DNA from: CATOSK01 sp963665735
Lineage (GTDB): Bacteria; Chloroflexota; Dehalococcoidia; Lucifugimonadales; UBA3495
Direction: 5' to 3'
NCBI GenBank assembly: GCA_963665735.1
Contig: OY762444.1
Span: 682,001-746,000, forward strand
Length of the DNA: 64,000 nt
Below, one piece after another: positions 33,740 through 42,550 of the stretch; the first letter of the stretch is position 1; each line of letters starts with the position of its first letter. Both the position numbers and the translations under genes were made by a program. The notes below the pieces were generated by a model. That model was given only the letters and a program-made list of their open reading frames with translations, did not search any database and was not told the origin of the DNA.

Positions 33740-33815
33740 TGGTCGGGGTGAGAAGATTCGAACTTCCGACCTCTTCGTCCCGAACGAAGCGCGCTAGCCA
33801 CTGCGCTACACCCCG
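33740..33815 (-). tRNA. tRNA-Pro (CGG anticodon), CCA encoded
   Basis: On the minus strand CGGGGTG pairs with CACCCCG, D arm GCGC..GCGC, anticodon stem CTTCG/CGAAG around TTCGGGA (anticodon CGG) and T arm GGAAG-TTCGAAT-CTTCT (with one wobble), then discriminator A and genomic CCA. The 76-nt length is normal. Confidence 0.95.
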
Positions 33816-33826
33816 ACGCAAAGACT

Positions 33827-33856
33827 ATTATAGCGCAAACCCTGACGGAAGGGTAA
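33827..33856 (-). promoter_or_regulatory. Predicted promoter of tRNA-Pro
   Basis: A perfect TATAAT (33832-33827) lies 11 nt before the mature tRNA, with TTACCC (33856-33851) 18 nt further up. Confidence 0.45.
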
Positions 33857-33919
33857 TCCCGTTGCCGGCAACAATCCGAAAACACACACGCCCCCAACCC
33901 GTCATTCCGGCGCCCTCTA

Positions 33920-34018
33920 CCGTCATTCCGGCGAAAGCCGGAATCCAGAAATTCCAAGCATACAACAGCGTCCATGTGGGCAAGGAATCCTGGATACCGG
34001 CGCAGGCCGGAATGACGG
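33920..34018. repeat. Palindromic repeat family A
   Basis: A 99-bp full copy, preceded at 33898 by a stub of the same left end. It separates tRNA-Pro from the 3' end of the selenoprotein gene. Confidence 0.85.
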
Positions 34019-34036
34019 TGAATCTGACGGCGCCCC

Positions 34037-34789
34037 TTAGAAAAGTTCCGTGGGAACGGAAATGCCCTCAAAATCCTGCGGGCCCAGGGGGGACTCGGGC
34101 TCCAACCCCATCAGCGACATATACTCGTAAAGCTGTTTCAGGTGGTGGACGGAGTGGCCCAGGGCCAAGTCCATCATCTCCCCGGCGGTCTTGTCCCCCA
34201 TGTAGGTGTCCAGAACCTTGTCCAGGTTTATCAGCCCCGGGCCGCTCAGGGCGTCCTTCACCCGCCGCAGCACGTCCTCAATGTTCAGGGCGACTTCCTC
34301 AAACCCCACGTCTCCCAAAACGTCCTGCACTTCCCGGCCCCGGTCTTCGTTGGAGTAAACCCCCACCAGGTAGGCGTTCAGGCCGCGGTCGGGCCGGTCG
34401 GACAGGTGGAAACAGAACTGGCCCAAAGTGCGCTGCCGTTCCGGGGATTCCCAGCCCCAATGTTCGGCGGACAACTGCCGGAAGGCCCGGCAGGCGGCGG
34501 TCAGAACCGTATCGTACTTTTCAATCATGGTAGGCAGGTCGGCCACCGCCACCGTCGCGTCCAGGTCGAAGAGGCGGGCCAACTCCTTCGGGTTGAAGCC
34601 GATGACCACCTTGTCGTCCAGGATGGTTACGGGCACCGATTTGATGTTGCGGGCCAGCAGTTCGTTCATGGATTCCTGGTCGTGTTCAACATCGCCTTCG
34701 ATAAAGTCAATTCCTTGCGACGAAAGAAACTCCTTCGTTCTGCCGCAGGTGAATCAACCAGGGCGGAAATAGACTTTGGGCGTGGGCAT
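34037..34789 (-). CDS. Selenocysteine glutaredoxin-like domain fused to a DinB-like domain (in-frame UGA = Sec12)
   Basis: From ATG 34789 (AAGGAG 9 nt upstream) one frame runs 250 codons to 34037 through a single TGA at 34756-34754. Conventional calling starts only at Met41 and loses the active site. Residues 1-75 are glutaredoxin-like: VYFRPG-U12-FTC15-GRTKEFLSSQGI, then KSVPVTILDD with the cis-Pro. Sec replaces the first Cys of C-x-x-C. Residues 85-235 form a DinB-like helical bundle with His in QFCFHLSD and GHSVHHLKQLYEYM. A SECIS-like hairpin follows the UGA. A thiol/peroxide redox role is inferred. Confidence 0.88.
34720..34738 (-). promoter_or_regulatory. Predicted bacterial SECIS element of the glutaredoxin-DinB gene
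   Basis: Starting 16 nt after the UGA, ACGAAGGA pairs with TCTTTCGT over 8 bp (one G-U) around a GTT loop. The loop lies 24-26 nt from the UGA and begins G-U like the UGSC hairpin. Confidence 0.7.
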
Positions 34790-34913
34790 GGCTGCTGCTC
34801 CTTCCAAACGGGCTGATGGTGTTCCGGCGGTGGTAAGGCCAAGGCGATTTTACCACGGACAACCGACCCGGCGCGCTGTGGTATCATTCGGTAGTATCGC
34901 GGGAGGAAAGGCC

Positions 34914-35681
34914 ATGACGCAGTTGGACTATTCGGCGCTGGACCGGCCAGACATATCCATGAATTCCTTTTACCCCCGCGCCCACTGGACGCCCACGCCG
35001 GAGGGGGCGCAAGACCACGCCGTTGCGGTGGCCGAGGGCATCAGCCTGTCCGCCCGGTTCTTTCCCGTGGGCCGGGCTAACCCGACGATATTGTTTTTCT
35101 ACGGCAACGGCGAAACCGCCGCCAGCTACGACCAGATTGCGACTTTCTACTGCCAAATCGGGGTCAATTTCTTCATCGCCGATTACCGGGGTTACGGGCG
35201 CAGCGGCGGGGAACCTGCCTTTACCGCCATGCTGGCCGACGCCCATCAAGTCCTGACCTACCTGGAAGGAATCCTCGCCCAAGGCGGATTCACCGGCCCG
35301 GTGTACGTCATGGGCCGGTCTATGGGACGCCATGCTGCTTTCGAGTTGGGGGCCAACGCCGCGGAACAACTGGCCGGGGTGATTATCGAAAGCGGCCGGC
35401 CTACCCTGGGCCAGTTCGTTTACGGGCTTGACCCGGCCGCCGCTGCTGCGATGGAATCCGCCTACCAACAAAAGGTGGCCTCCATCGCCCTGCCGGCCCT
35501 GGTGATTCACGGGGAGATAGACGAACTGGCGCCGGTGCAAAGCGCGGTGAGTATGTTCGAGAGTTTTCCCTCCCCGGACAAACGGCTGTTGACCATCCCT
35601 TGGGCCGGGCATAACGACCTGCTCTACCAGGGAATCAACGAATACTTCAACGCCATCCGCGAGTTCGTCGCCGCGCCCTAA
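34914..35681 (+). CDS. Alpha/beta hydrolase
   Basis: A 255-residue serine hydrolase fold. The nucleophile elbow is GRSMG, the acid is in HGEIDELAP and the base is His in PWAGHNDLLY. An oxyanion-type FFYGNGETAASYD and ADYRGYGRSGG precede it. GGGAGGAAAG lies before the ATG at 34914. It diverges from the selenoprotein gene across about 124 bp. The substrate is unknown. Confidence 0.9.
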   Translation: MTQLDYSALDRPDISMNSFYPRAHWTPTPEGAQDHAVAVAEGISLSARFFPVGRANPTILFFYGNGETAASYDQIATFYCQIGVNFFIADYRGYGRSGGEPAFTAMLADAHQVLTYLEGILAQGGFTGPVYVMGRSMGRHAAFELGANAAEQLAGVIIESGRPTLGQFVYGLDPAAAAAMESAYQQKVASIALPALVIHGEIDELAPVQSAVSMFESFPSPDKRLLTIPWAGHNDLLYQGINEYFNAIREFVAAP

Positions 35682-35715
35682 TAGGCGAGCAACTTTACAA
35701 TGGTGGTTGAATTTT

Positions 35716-35778
35716 CCGTTCGCCCTGAGCTTGTCGAAGGGCCGTCCTTTCATGGTTCGACAAGCTCACCACGAACGG
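35716..35778. repeat. Palindromic repeat family D (TTCGACAAGCTC type)
   Basis: CCGTTCG, then GAGCTTGTCGAA on the left, TTCGACAAGCTC and CGAACGG on the right, forming an imperfect 63-bp palindrome. A second copy is at 56664. Confidence 0.8.
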
Positions 35779-35877
35779 ACTCCCGTTTACCCATTAGTTC
35801 AAAGATTATGGGCTACAAGTTATCCTTCAATCAGCAATAAACCGGGCCGGCCGATACCGTCGGCAAGGAGGACACTT

Positions 35878-36435
35878 ATGACCACCGGATTGCCGCCCCG
35901 GGGCGAAATCATCCAGCAGCTTGATGGAGTTTACGAGGTCTTTCCCCTGCCCACCGATGAGGATACCTTGCTGGCCGTCGTCAAGGACTGCCTGGCAGAA
36001 TGGCAGAACATCCGCATCGGGGTTTTGGTTCCCGGCGCGGTTTGGGAAATCAAGCCGCCCCGGGAGCCGCGCATCGGCTTTCTCGACGGCTACGTTACGG
36101 TGGACTTCCAGGAATGGCACCTGCACCTGTGCATCGGGGAGCAGAAATCGGCGCCGCCGGAAACGGCCCGCCAGCGGCGCACCAACCGGGCCGAGTTGTA
36201 CCGCCGCCTGAACCCGGAACAACAACCCGTTTCCTGGGGATTCCGGCTCTTCAACGGCGGGGGCCATCAGCAGATTACCGTCCTGCTGCCCAACCCCCAC
36301 CTGGACGAAAACCAGGGCTACGAATCCGAACCGCAGTGGAGCCGCCTGTACCTCTGGGAACGGTTGCGCCAGAAGTACCTGGGTCAAGGGCCGGACGACA
36401 TGGACAGGTCTGCGCCCGGATTCTTTCATGGCTAG
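35878..36435 (+). CDS. Conserved hypothetical protein, 185 aa, linked to a FhuF-like gene
   Basis: The start at 35878 has AAGGAGGACAC upstream; the frame extends further 5' only into repeat DNA. I do not recognise a characterised family. Features: VDFQEWHLHLCIGEQK, a histidine-rich strand, and GFRLFNGGGHQQITVLLPNP. It overlaps the next gene by 8 nt, so the two probably work together, possibly in iron handling. Confidence 0.75.
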   Translation: MTTGLPPRGEIIQQLDGVYEVFPLPTDEDTLLAVVKDCLAEWQNIRIGVLVPGAVWEIKPPREPRIGFLDGYVTVDFQEWHLHLCIGEQKSAPPETARQRRTNRAELYRRLNPEQQPVSWGFRLFNGGGHQQITVLLPNPHLDENQGYESEPQWSRLYLWERLRQKYLGQGPDDMDRSAPGFFHG

Positions 36436-37260
36436 CGGGGCCAATCCGTTGCTGGAAAGCATGGCGGCGGCGGAAAGGCTGGGCGGTTATTTCGCCATGC
36501 CGATGCGCCAGCCGGGAGAGGACGGCTGGACGGACGCCGCCGACCTGTTTCTAGGATACGCCCGGCGTTTGGAGGGACTGGTTACGGCCTACGGGGAACG
36601 GGCCTGGGCCAGTTCCAACCGCCACGTGGTCAACTCGGCCTTCCTGGTGGCCTACCTCAGCCGGGTGGTCTTTCCGGCGGTGGGCCAGTATGTCTTGTAC
36701 CGGCGGGCGCCGGACATTTCGTTGCCCAACCTGGCCTTCCACTGGAACCGGGGCGGCATTGACGCTACCGGGCTGGACACGCCCGCCTTTGCCGCCTTGC
36801 CCGACGACCCGGCAGCCGGCCATCCCGACGCCTTGGTTGTGGCGGATGAAGCGGCGTTGTACGCCCAACTAAAGCGGTGGCTATTCGAGGAAACCTGGAC
36901 ATCGTGGTTGCATCCTTATGCCGGGCGTCCGGGGCCAGCCGGCGGGTTTCGCAAAACGCCGTGGCCGCCGCTTTTTCGCAAGTCCTTAATCGGCTGTACG
37001 CAACGGCGGACAACCCGGCGGAGGTAGTGCGGACAGCGGGATTATTCTTTAGCGATGCAGAGTCGCCCATCCACGGCCAGTTGACGATGGAAGAGTTCCA
37101 CCACCGGGGCCGGACGGGTTTCTTTTCCCGGCGGGCCGGCTGCTGCCTTTGGTGGCGTTCCCCCCGCTCCAACGAATACTGCTCCAACTGCATCCTGCTG
37201 CCGCGGGAAGAGCAAGACCGCCGTTTCCGGCAAATGCTGGCCCGGCCCGGCGGCAGTTAA
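36428..37260 (+). pseudogene. FhuF-like [2Fe-2S] protein, frameshifted
   Basis: Two overlapping frames together give one protein of about 276 residues. The first (36428-37027) is sensible to LKRWLFEE, then degenerates. The second (from about 36892) continues NLDIVVASLCRASGASRR and ends with the FhuF-type cluster site AGCCLWW to EYCSNC. Adding one A to GAGGAAACC (36887-36895) would join them as LFEENLDIVV. So a one-base loss in an A-run is likely: mutation, sequencing error or slippage. FhuF-like proteins reduce ferric siderophores. Confidence 0.8.
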
Positions 37261-40200
37261 ACAGCGATTTTCTGCAACCTGTCCCGAAAGACTTTCAAGC
37301 GTTCCAGCACGCGGGTCAGGCGGGACAGCCACTCTTCCCCCAAGTCGCGGTGGGACATGACCATCCGCTTGTTGCCCACCTGCACCGACGGCCCCAAGGC
37401 CCGCTGCAACGGCTGTCGCGCGCTGCCCACCGGGTTGCGGAAATTGACGGCAATGCCTTCCCCGGAATGGACGATGGATTCCACGTCCAGAGAGCCGGCC
37501 AGGGCGCGCAAGTCCACCAGGGTCAGCAGGTTTTCCACCGATTCAGGCACAGGGCCGAAACGGTCGCGCAACTCCCCGCCCATTTCCTTGACCTCGGCCC
37601 GTTCCTGGACTTGAGCAAACCGTTGGTACAGAGACAAACGGGTGGGCAGATGGGCCACGTAGTCCCGGGGGATGCTGTAAGGCAGGGGCAGGTCAATCCG
37701 GGGCAACTCGCCGCCGGCCGGGGCAGGAACCCGGTCAGCCGCCCCTTGCTCGGTCAACAGTTCGTTCACCGCCTCTTCCAACAACTGCCCGTAGAGGGTC
37801 AAACCGACGGAATGAATCTGGCCGCTTTGCGACGCCCCCAGCAGGTTGCCGGCCCCCCGGATTTCCATGTCCCGCATGGCGATGCGGAACCCGGAACCCA
37901 GTTCCGACGCCTCCAGGATGGCCTCAATCCGCTGCTCCGCGGTGTGGGTCATGCGCCGGTCAGGTGGAACCAACAGGTAGGCGTAGGCCCGGTGCTCTCC
38001 CCGGCCCACCCGTCCCCTTAGTTGGTAAAGCTGGGAAAGGCCGAAACGGTCAGCCCGGTCAATTATCAGCGTGTTGACGTTGGGCATATCCAGCCCGGAC
38101 TCGATAATGGTGGTGCAGACCAGCACGTCGGCCTCGTGGTCTCCGAAGGCAACCATTACGTCCTCCAATTCGCCCTCCGGCATCTGCCCGTGGCCCACCA
38201 CGACGCGGGCTTGGGGAACCAACTCGGACAACTCCGCCGCTTTTTCGTCAATCGTCCGCACCCGGTTGTGCAGGAAAAAGACCTGGCCGCCCCGTTCCAT
38301 TTCCCGCAGGATGGCCTCTTTGATGATGTCGTCGCTGTATTCGGAAACGAAGGTCTTGACCGGCAGCCGGGCCTCCGGCGGCGTGTGCATGACGCTCAAA
38401 TCGCGGATGCCGGAAAGGGCCATGTGCAGCGTCCGCGGAATGGGGGTAGCCGTCAGGGTCAGAACGTCCACTTCCCGCCGGAGCCGTTTCAGCGTTTCCT
38501 TGTGGGACACGCCAAACCGATGTTCCTCGTCCACCACCACCAGCCCCAGGTTCTTGAACTTCACGTCCTTTTGGAGCATCCGGTGGGTGCCGATTACAAT
38601 GTCCACCTCGCCCCGGTGCAGTCCTTCCACCACCGTTTGCTGTTCCTTGCCGGTGCGGAATCGGCTGAGAACTTCCACGTTGACCGGGTAGGGGCTGAGC
38701 CGGTCGGTAAAGGTGGCGTAGTGCTGCTGGGCCAGGACGGTGGTGGGAACCAGCAGGCCCACCTGCATCCCGTCAGTCACGGCCTTGAAAGCCGCCCGCA
38801 GCGCAACCTCGGTCTTGCCGTAGCCAACATCGCCGCAAATCAGCCGGTCCATCGGCTTGGCTTGTTCCATGTCCAGCTTGACGGCCTCAATAGCCTCAGA
38901 CTGGTCGGGCGTTTCCTGGTAGGGGAAAGAGTCCTCCAACTCGCTTTGCCAAACGGTGTCATCGCCGAATCGGTGGCCCGGCGTCACCTGGCGGGAGGCA
39001 TAGAGGGCCAGCAGTTCCTGCGCGATTTCCCTAGTAGCTCCCTTCACCCGTTCCTTGATGCGCGACCATTCGGCGGTGCCCAGCCGGGTCAGGTTGGGCT
39101 GCTGGTTGTTGGGGCCAAGGTAGGCCCCCACCCGGTCCAGCTGGTCGGTGGGGACGTAGAGCTTGTCGGTGTCCGCGTATTCCAGAATCAGGTACTCCCG
39201 GTCTTCGCCCTGGTCACCCATCAGGGTAGTGCCGGCGAACCGGGCAACGCCGTGGTCAACGTGAACCACGTAGCTGCCGGGAACCAGGTCAGCCAGGTTG
39301 ACGCCGGGGTTAACCTCCCGGCGGTTCCTCGGCGTCCGCGTCCGCCGCCGCTTGGAGGTTCCAAACAACTCGGCGTCGGAAATCAGAGTCAACCCGCCAC
39401 CGCCGGCATCCCGCGAAACTTGCCAGCCTTCGTTGACCGAGCCGGTTGCCAGGTAAATCCGGCCCGATTCCGGCATTTCCCCCTCCTCAACGGCCGCGGC
39501 CGGCGCGGTTCCCACGCCGGCTTGTTCCAGGATTTCGCTGATGCGGGCGCGGGAGTGCTGGCTGACCACCACCACGGAACGGCCTTGCCCTTGGGCAGCT
39601 TGCAGGTCGGCGGTAAACTGCTCCAACTGCCCGTAGTAAGGAGTGGCGGCGGCGAAAACCGGGTCTGATTCGCCGGTCAGCCAGCTTTGCAGGTGAACCC
39701 GGGAGCCGGGCCACTCGCGCAGAAACCCGGAAAACTCTTCCCAGGTGAAGTAGGGAGAAGGGAAATTACGGGGCAACTCTCCCCGTTCTTCCCGGCTGGC
39801 CTTCATTCGCCAATGCTTTTCTTCCTGCTCTTGGGCTTCGGCTTCAATCTGGCCGGCCCGGTCAAGAACCAGCAGGCCGCCGGCGGGTAGGAATTGCAAC
39901 AGATGGCAGCGATTCAGCAGCCCGTTGTAGAAATGCAGCGTTTCCATGTCCGGGTCGCGGTCAATTTCCGCCAGGTCATCCCTGAACCGTTCCCGGGCCG
40001 GCAGCCGGCAATTGCTCAAATCCATGCGGCCCATCAAGTCGGCCACCATTTCCCTATCGGCCAGGTGGGGCAGTTGCTCCCGCGCCGGAATCAGCCGCAC
40101 CGCCTCCAGGTCGGCCACGGAACGCTGGGTATAGGGGTCGAAGGAACGGATGGTATCAACTTCGTCGTCCCAAAGCTCAATGCGGGCCGGCATTTCGTAG

Positions 40201-40799
40201 TCGGGCGGGAAAACGTCAATGATTCCCCCCCGGTGGCTGAAACAACCCGGCGATTCCACCAACGGCTCATTGCGATAACCCAGGTCAACCCACGAAGCAA
40301 GCAGGTCGTCCAGCCGGGGAATGCGCTGCCCCACGGTCAAATGACGGTTCCCCGGCCATTCCACCGGAGTGACTATTTCCGGGGCCAAAGTACGGCGCAA
40401 GGCCGCCGGGGCGGAGGCGACAACCAGCGGCGGGTTTCCCGGGTATGCACCCCCAGCACAGGACAGCGCCGCCAACGCCGCCAGCCGTTGATCGGTGGTG
40501 CGGGAATCCACCGCCAGCCGCTCAAAGGGCAAAACGTCCGACTCCGGGAAAAGAAAGACCGGGGCGTCTTCCCCCAGGTAGGTCAACAACTGGTCGTGAA
40601 AGATGCGGGCGTCCTCGGGCCGCGGCGTCAAGACCAGCGTTGGCTGGCGGCGTTGGCTCCACAGGGCGGCCAGGTAAGCCGGCCTGGCCCCTTGGCGCAC
40701 GCTTATTTCCGCGGGTGGGCCGTCCTGGTCAATTTGCTCAAAATGCCGCCGCAATTCCGGGTGTTGACCCAAAAAGGCGGCGATTCCTTTCAATGCCAT
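37257..40799 (-). CDS. mfd: Transcription-repair coupling factor
   Basis: Mfd displaces stalled RNA polymerase and recruits UvrA. The 1180 residues are full length: UvrB-like N-terminal modules, the RNAP-interacting CarD-like domain (DLVPGSYVVHVDHGVARFAG), a RecG-like helicase with LICGDVGYGKTEVALRAA (Walker A), VVDEEHRFGV (DEEH box) and TATPIPRTLHMAL, and a C-terminal TRCF domain. Its stop overlaps that of the convergent FhuF-like gene by 4 bp. Confidence 0.98.
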   Translation of the reverse strand: MALKGIAAFLGQHPELRRHFEQIDQDGPPAEISVRQGARPAYLAALWSQRRQPTLVLTPRPEDARIFHDQLLTYLGEDAPVFLFPESDVLPFERLAVDSRTTDQRLAALAALSCAGGAYPGNPPLVVASAPAALRRTLAPEIVTPVEWPGNRHLTVGQRIPRLDDLLASWVDLGYRNEPLVESPGCFSHRGGIIDVFPPDYEMPARIELWDDEVDTIRSFDPYTQRSVADLEAVRLIPAREQLPHLADREMVADLMGRMDLSNCRLPARERFRDDLAEIDRDPDMETLHFYNGLLNRCHLLQFLPAGGLLVLDRAGQIEAEAQEQEEKHWRMKASREERGELPRNFPSPYFTWEEFSGFLREWPGSRVHLQSWLTGESDPVFAAATPYYGQLEQFTADLQAAQGQGRSVVVVSQHSRARISEILEQAGVGTAPAAAVEEGEMPESGRIYLATGSVNEGWQVSRDAGGGGLTLISDAELFGTSKRRRTRTPRNRREVNPGVNLADLVPGSYVVHVDHGVARFAGTTLMGDQGEDREYLILEYADTDKLYVPTDQLDRVGAYLGPNNQQPNLTRLGTAEWSRIKERVKGATREIAQELLALYASRQVTPGHRFGDDTVWQSELEDSFPYQETPDQSEAIEAVKLDMEQAKPMDRLICGDVGYGKTEVALRAAFKAVTDGMQVGLLVPTTVLAQQHYATFTDRLSPYPVNVEVLSRFRTGKEQQTVVEGLHRGEVDIVIGTHRMLQKDVKFKNLGLVVVDEEHRFGVSHKETLKRLRREVDVLTLTATPIPRTLHMALSGIRDLSVMHTPPEARLPVKTFVSEYSDDIIKEAILREMERGGQVFFLHNRVRTIDEKAAELSELVPQARVVVGHGQMPEGELEDVMVAFGDHEADVLVCTTIIESGLDMPNVNTLIIDRADRFGLSQLYQLRGRVGRGEHRAYAYLLVPPDRRMTHTAEQRIEAILEASELGSGFRIAMRDMEIRGAGNLLGASQSGQIHSVGLTLYGQLLEEAVNELLTEQGAADRVPAPAGGELPRIDLPLPYSIPRDYVAHLPTRLSLYQRFAQVQERAEVKEMGGELRDRFGPVPESVENLLTLVDLRALAGSLDVESIVHSGEGIAVNFRNPVGSARQPLQRALGPSVQVGNKRMVMSHRDLGEEWLSRLTRVLERLKVFRDRLQKIAV

Positions 40800-40933
40800 T
40801 CGCTAAGTTCATTCCTTGCTTGGATTAGGGTGTTGTCAAAACACGCGCAAAGGGGGCTGTCCCCGTAGGACAGTCCCAACCAAAGGATTTTATCCCCCGC
40901 CAATGGACGATACAAGTACGGGCGGGAACCAAA

Positions 40934-41078
40934 GCAGGGTCTTTCAGTTTTCATTCCTCGCCTTTTCATGTCATTCTGAGCGCAGCGAAGAATCTAAAAT
41001 TCCTGCCTCCAGCAGCATCGCCTAACCGCAGAAGTTCCGAACCTTTCCTCCCTTCCGGGAAACAACTGAAAGACCCTG
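40934..41078. repeat. 145-bp MITE-like element (family C)
   Basis: Perfect 15-bp terminal inverted repeats: CAGGGTCTTTCAGTT (40934-40948) and its complement (41064-41078). The core contains TCATTCTGAGCGCAGCGAAG and AATCTAAAATTC. The copy at 58321 is also 145 bp. No coding capacity. The 500-nt gap 40800-41299 holds this, a GGGGCTGTCC/GGACAGTCCC hairpin near 40853-40877, a family B repeat and a -10 box. Confidence 0.75.
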
Positions 41079-41114
41079 GGGAACCAAAGGAATCGCATTT
41101 AGGACTCAAACTCA

Positions 41115-41180
41115 ATCCCTTCCCCCTTGACGGGGGAAGGTTAGAGCCTGCCCTGAGCTAAGTCGAAGGGATGGGGGTGA
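41115..41180. repeat. Family B hairpin repeat with internal insertion
   Basis: CCCTTCCCCC-TTGAC-GGGGGAAGG is present, but the usual GGATGGGGGTGA tail is separated by a family D-like fragment (CCTGAGCTAAGTCGAAGGG). Confidence 0.65.
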
Positions 41181-41213
41181 AAACCTTGGCGTCAAACCCA
41201 AACCGGGCCATGT

Positions 41214-41219
41214 TATAAT
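41214..41219 (+). promoter_or_regulatory. -10 element for the proBA/repair operon
   Basis: A perfect TATAAT 80 nt upstream of proB. The best -35 candidate (TTGGCG at 41186) is too far away (22 nt). Confidence 0.35.
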
Positions 41220-41299
41220 TCCGACAACGCCGAACCGGGGTTGCCAACCTTGGGCAATCCGGGCCGGCAATCCTTGGCCCCACCCATTCCGGTTGAAAG

Positions 41300-42487
41300 A
41301 TGCCCGAATCCCAATCCACCCTGACCAGCCGCGCCGCGCCGCCAAACCGGCGCCGCCACCGCCGGATTGTCGTCAAAGCCGGCACCACCGTTTTGACCGG
41401 CGGAACGTCCGGCGACGGCCTGGACTCCGGGGTTATGGCCGACTTGGTGCGCCAAATCGCTACAGTCAAGGAATCGCCGGGCGCGGAGGTTTTGCTGGTG
41501 ACTTCCGGGGCCATCGCCGCCGGGCGGGAAGTTTGGGCCAAAAACGCGCCCGGCGCCCGGCTGGGCCGGGATATTGTTACCCGGCAGGTCTTGGCGGCCG
41601 TCGGGCAGGGGCGCCTGATTCAATTCTACGAGCGTTTGTTTGAAGACCGCCAGGTTGCGGTGGCCCAAGTTCTGTTGACCGTCAACGACCTGTCCAACCG
41701 CCAGCACTACCTGAACGTCCGCAACACCCTCATGGCCCTGCTGGACATGGGAATCGTGCCTATAATCAACGAAAACGACGTGGTGGCAGTGGACGAAATC
41801 GGCGAGGTCTTTGGCGACAACGACCGGCTGTCCTCGCTGGTGACCACGCTGGTTGACGCCGATTTGCTGGTTATCCTGACCGATACCGACGGCCTTTACA
41901 CCGCCGACCCCAAGACCAGCCCCGACGCCCGCCTTATTCCCGTGGTGGAACGGGTGGACGCCGGCGTTCATGCAATGGCCGGCCAGCACAGCAACCCTTG
42001 GGCCAGGGGTGGAATGCCCACCAAGATAGACGCGGCCCGTCTGGTGACAACTTCGGGAATCCCGATGGTGATTTGCAACGGGCGGGCGGAAAACGCCGTC
42101 TTGCGGACGTTCAACGGGGAGCATCTGGGAACCCGGTTTGAGCCGGCCACCGAAAGGCTGGAGGCCCGCAAGCGATGGATGTTGAGCCGCCTACAGGACT
42201 CCCAATGGGGAGAGATTGTCGTTGACGCCGGCGCCGCCCGGGCCCTGCGGGAACAGACGGTTAGCCTATTGCCGGCCGGGGTGCGGCAGGTCAAGGGCGA
42301 CTTCCAGCGGGGCGACATCATCTATATCAACGGCGAGGACGGGGAATCGGTTGCCTGCGGAATCGCCAACTACCGTTCATCGGACATCGCCCGCATCCGG
42401 GGATTGCGTTCCGACCGGATTCAACCCACCCTGGGTTATCACTACGGCCAGGAAGTAGTGCATCGCAACAACCTGGTGTTGCTGTAA
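41300..42487 (+). CDS. proB: Glutamate 5-kinase
   Basis: First step of proline synthesis from glutamate. The 395 residues include an amino-acid-kinase domain (RIVVKAGTTVLTGG, LLVTSGAIAAGREV, IINENDVVAVDE, FGDNDRLSSLV, GGMPTKIDAARL) and a C-terminal PUA domain (VVDAGAARALREQ, then GDFQRGDIIYINGEDG). A Ser/Thr/Arg-rich N-terminal extension of about 20 residues is present. It heads a run of seven genes to 47102 with gaps of at most 63 nt and several overlaps. Confidence 0.96.
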   Translation: MPESQSTLTSRAAPPNRRRHRRIVVKAGTTVLTGGTSGDGLDSGVMADLVRQIATVKESPGAEVLLVTSGAIAAGREVWAKNAPGARLGRDIVTRQVLAAVGQGRLIQFYERLFEDRQVAVAQVLLTVNDLSNRQHYLNVRNTLMALLDMGIVPIINENDVVAVDEIGEVFGDNDRLSSLVTTLVDADLLVILTDTDGLYTADPKTSPDARLIPVVERVDAGVHAMAGQHSNPWARGGMPTKIDAARLVTTSGIPMVICNGRAENAVLRTFNGEHLGTRFEPATERLEARKRWMLSRLQDSQWGEIVVDAGAARALREQTVSLLPAGVRQVKGDFQRGDIIYINGEDGESVACGIANYRSSDIARIRGLRSDRIQPTLGYHYGQEVVHRNNLVLL

Positions 42488-42550
42488 AATGTAAGGAATC
42501 GGGTTGTCCGTTGGGCCGCCCGGTCTTGCCAAAAGGGAGTCAAGGAAACC

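Noticed and set aside
35707..35877. 57-residue N-terminal extension of the gene at 35878
   Set aside because: It would be encoded by a family D palindrome also found elsewhere; AAGGAGGA before 35878 marks the true start.
38022..39668. 548-codon plus-strand open frame
   Set aside because: Antisense to mfd; no recognisable motif.
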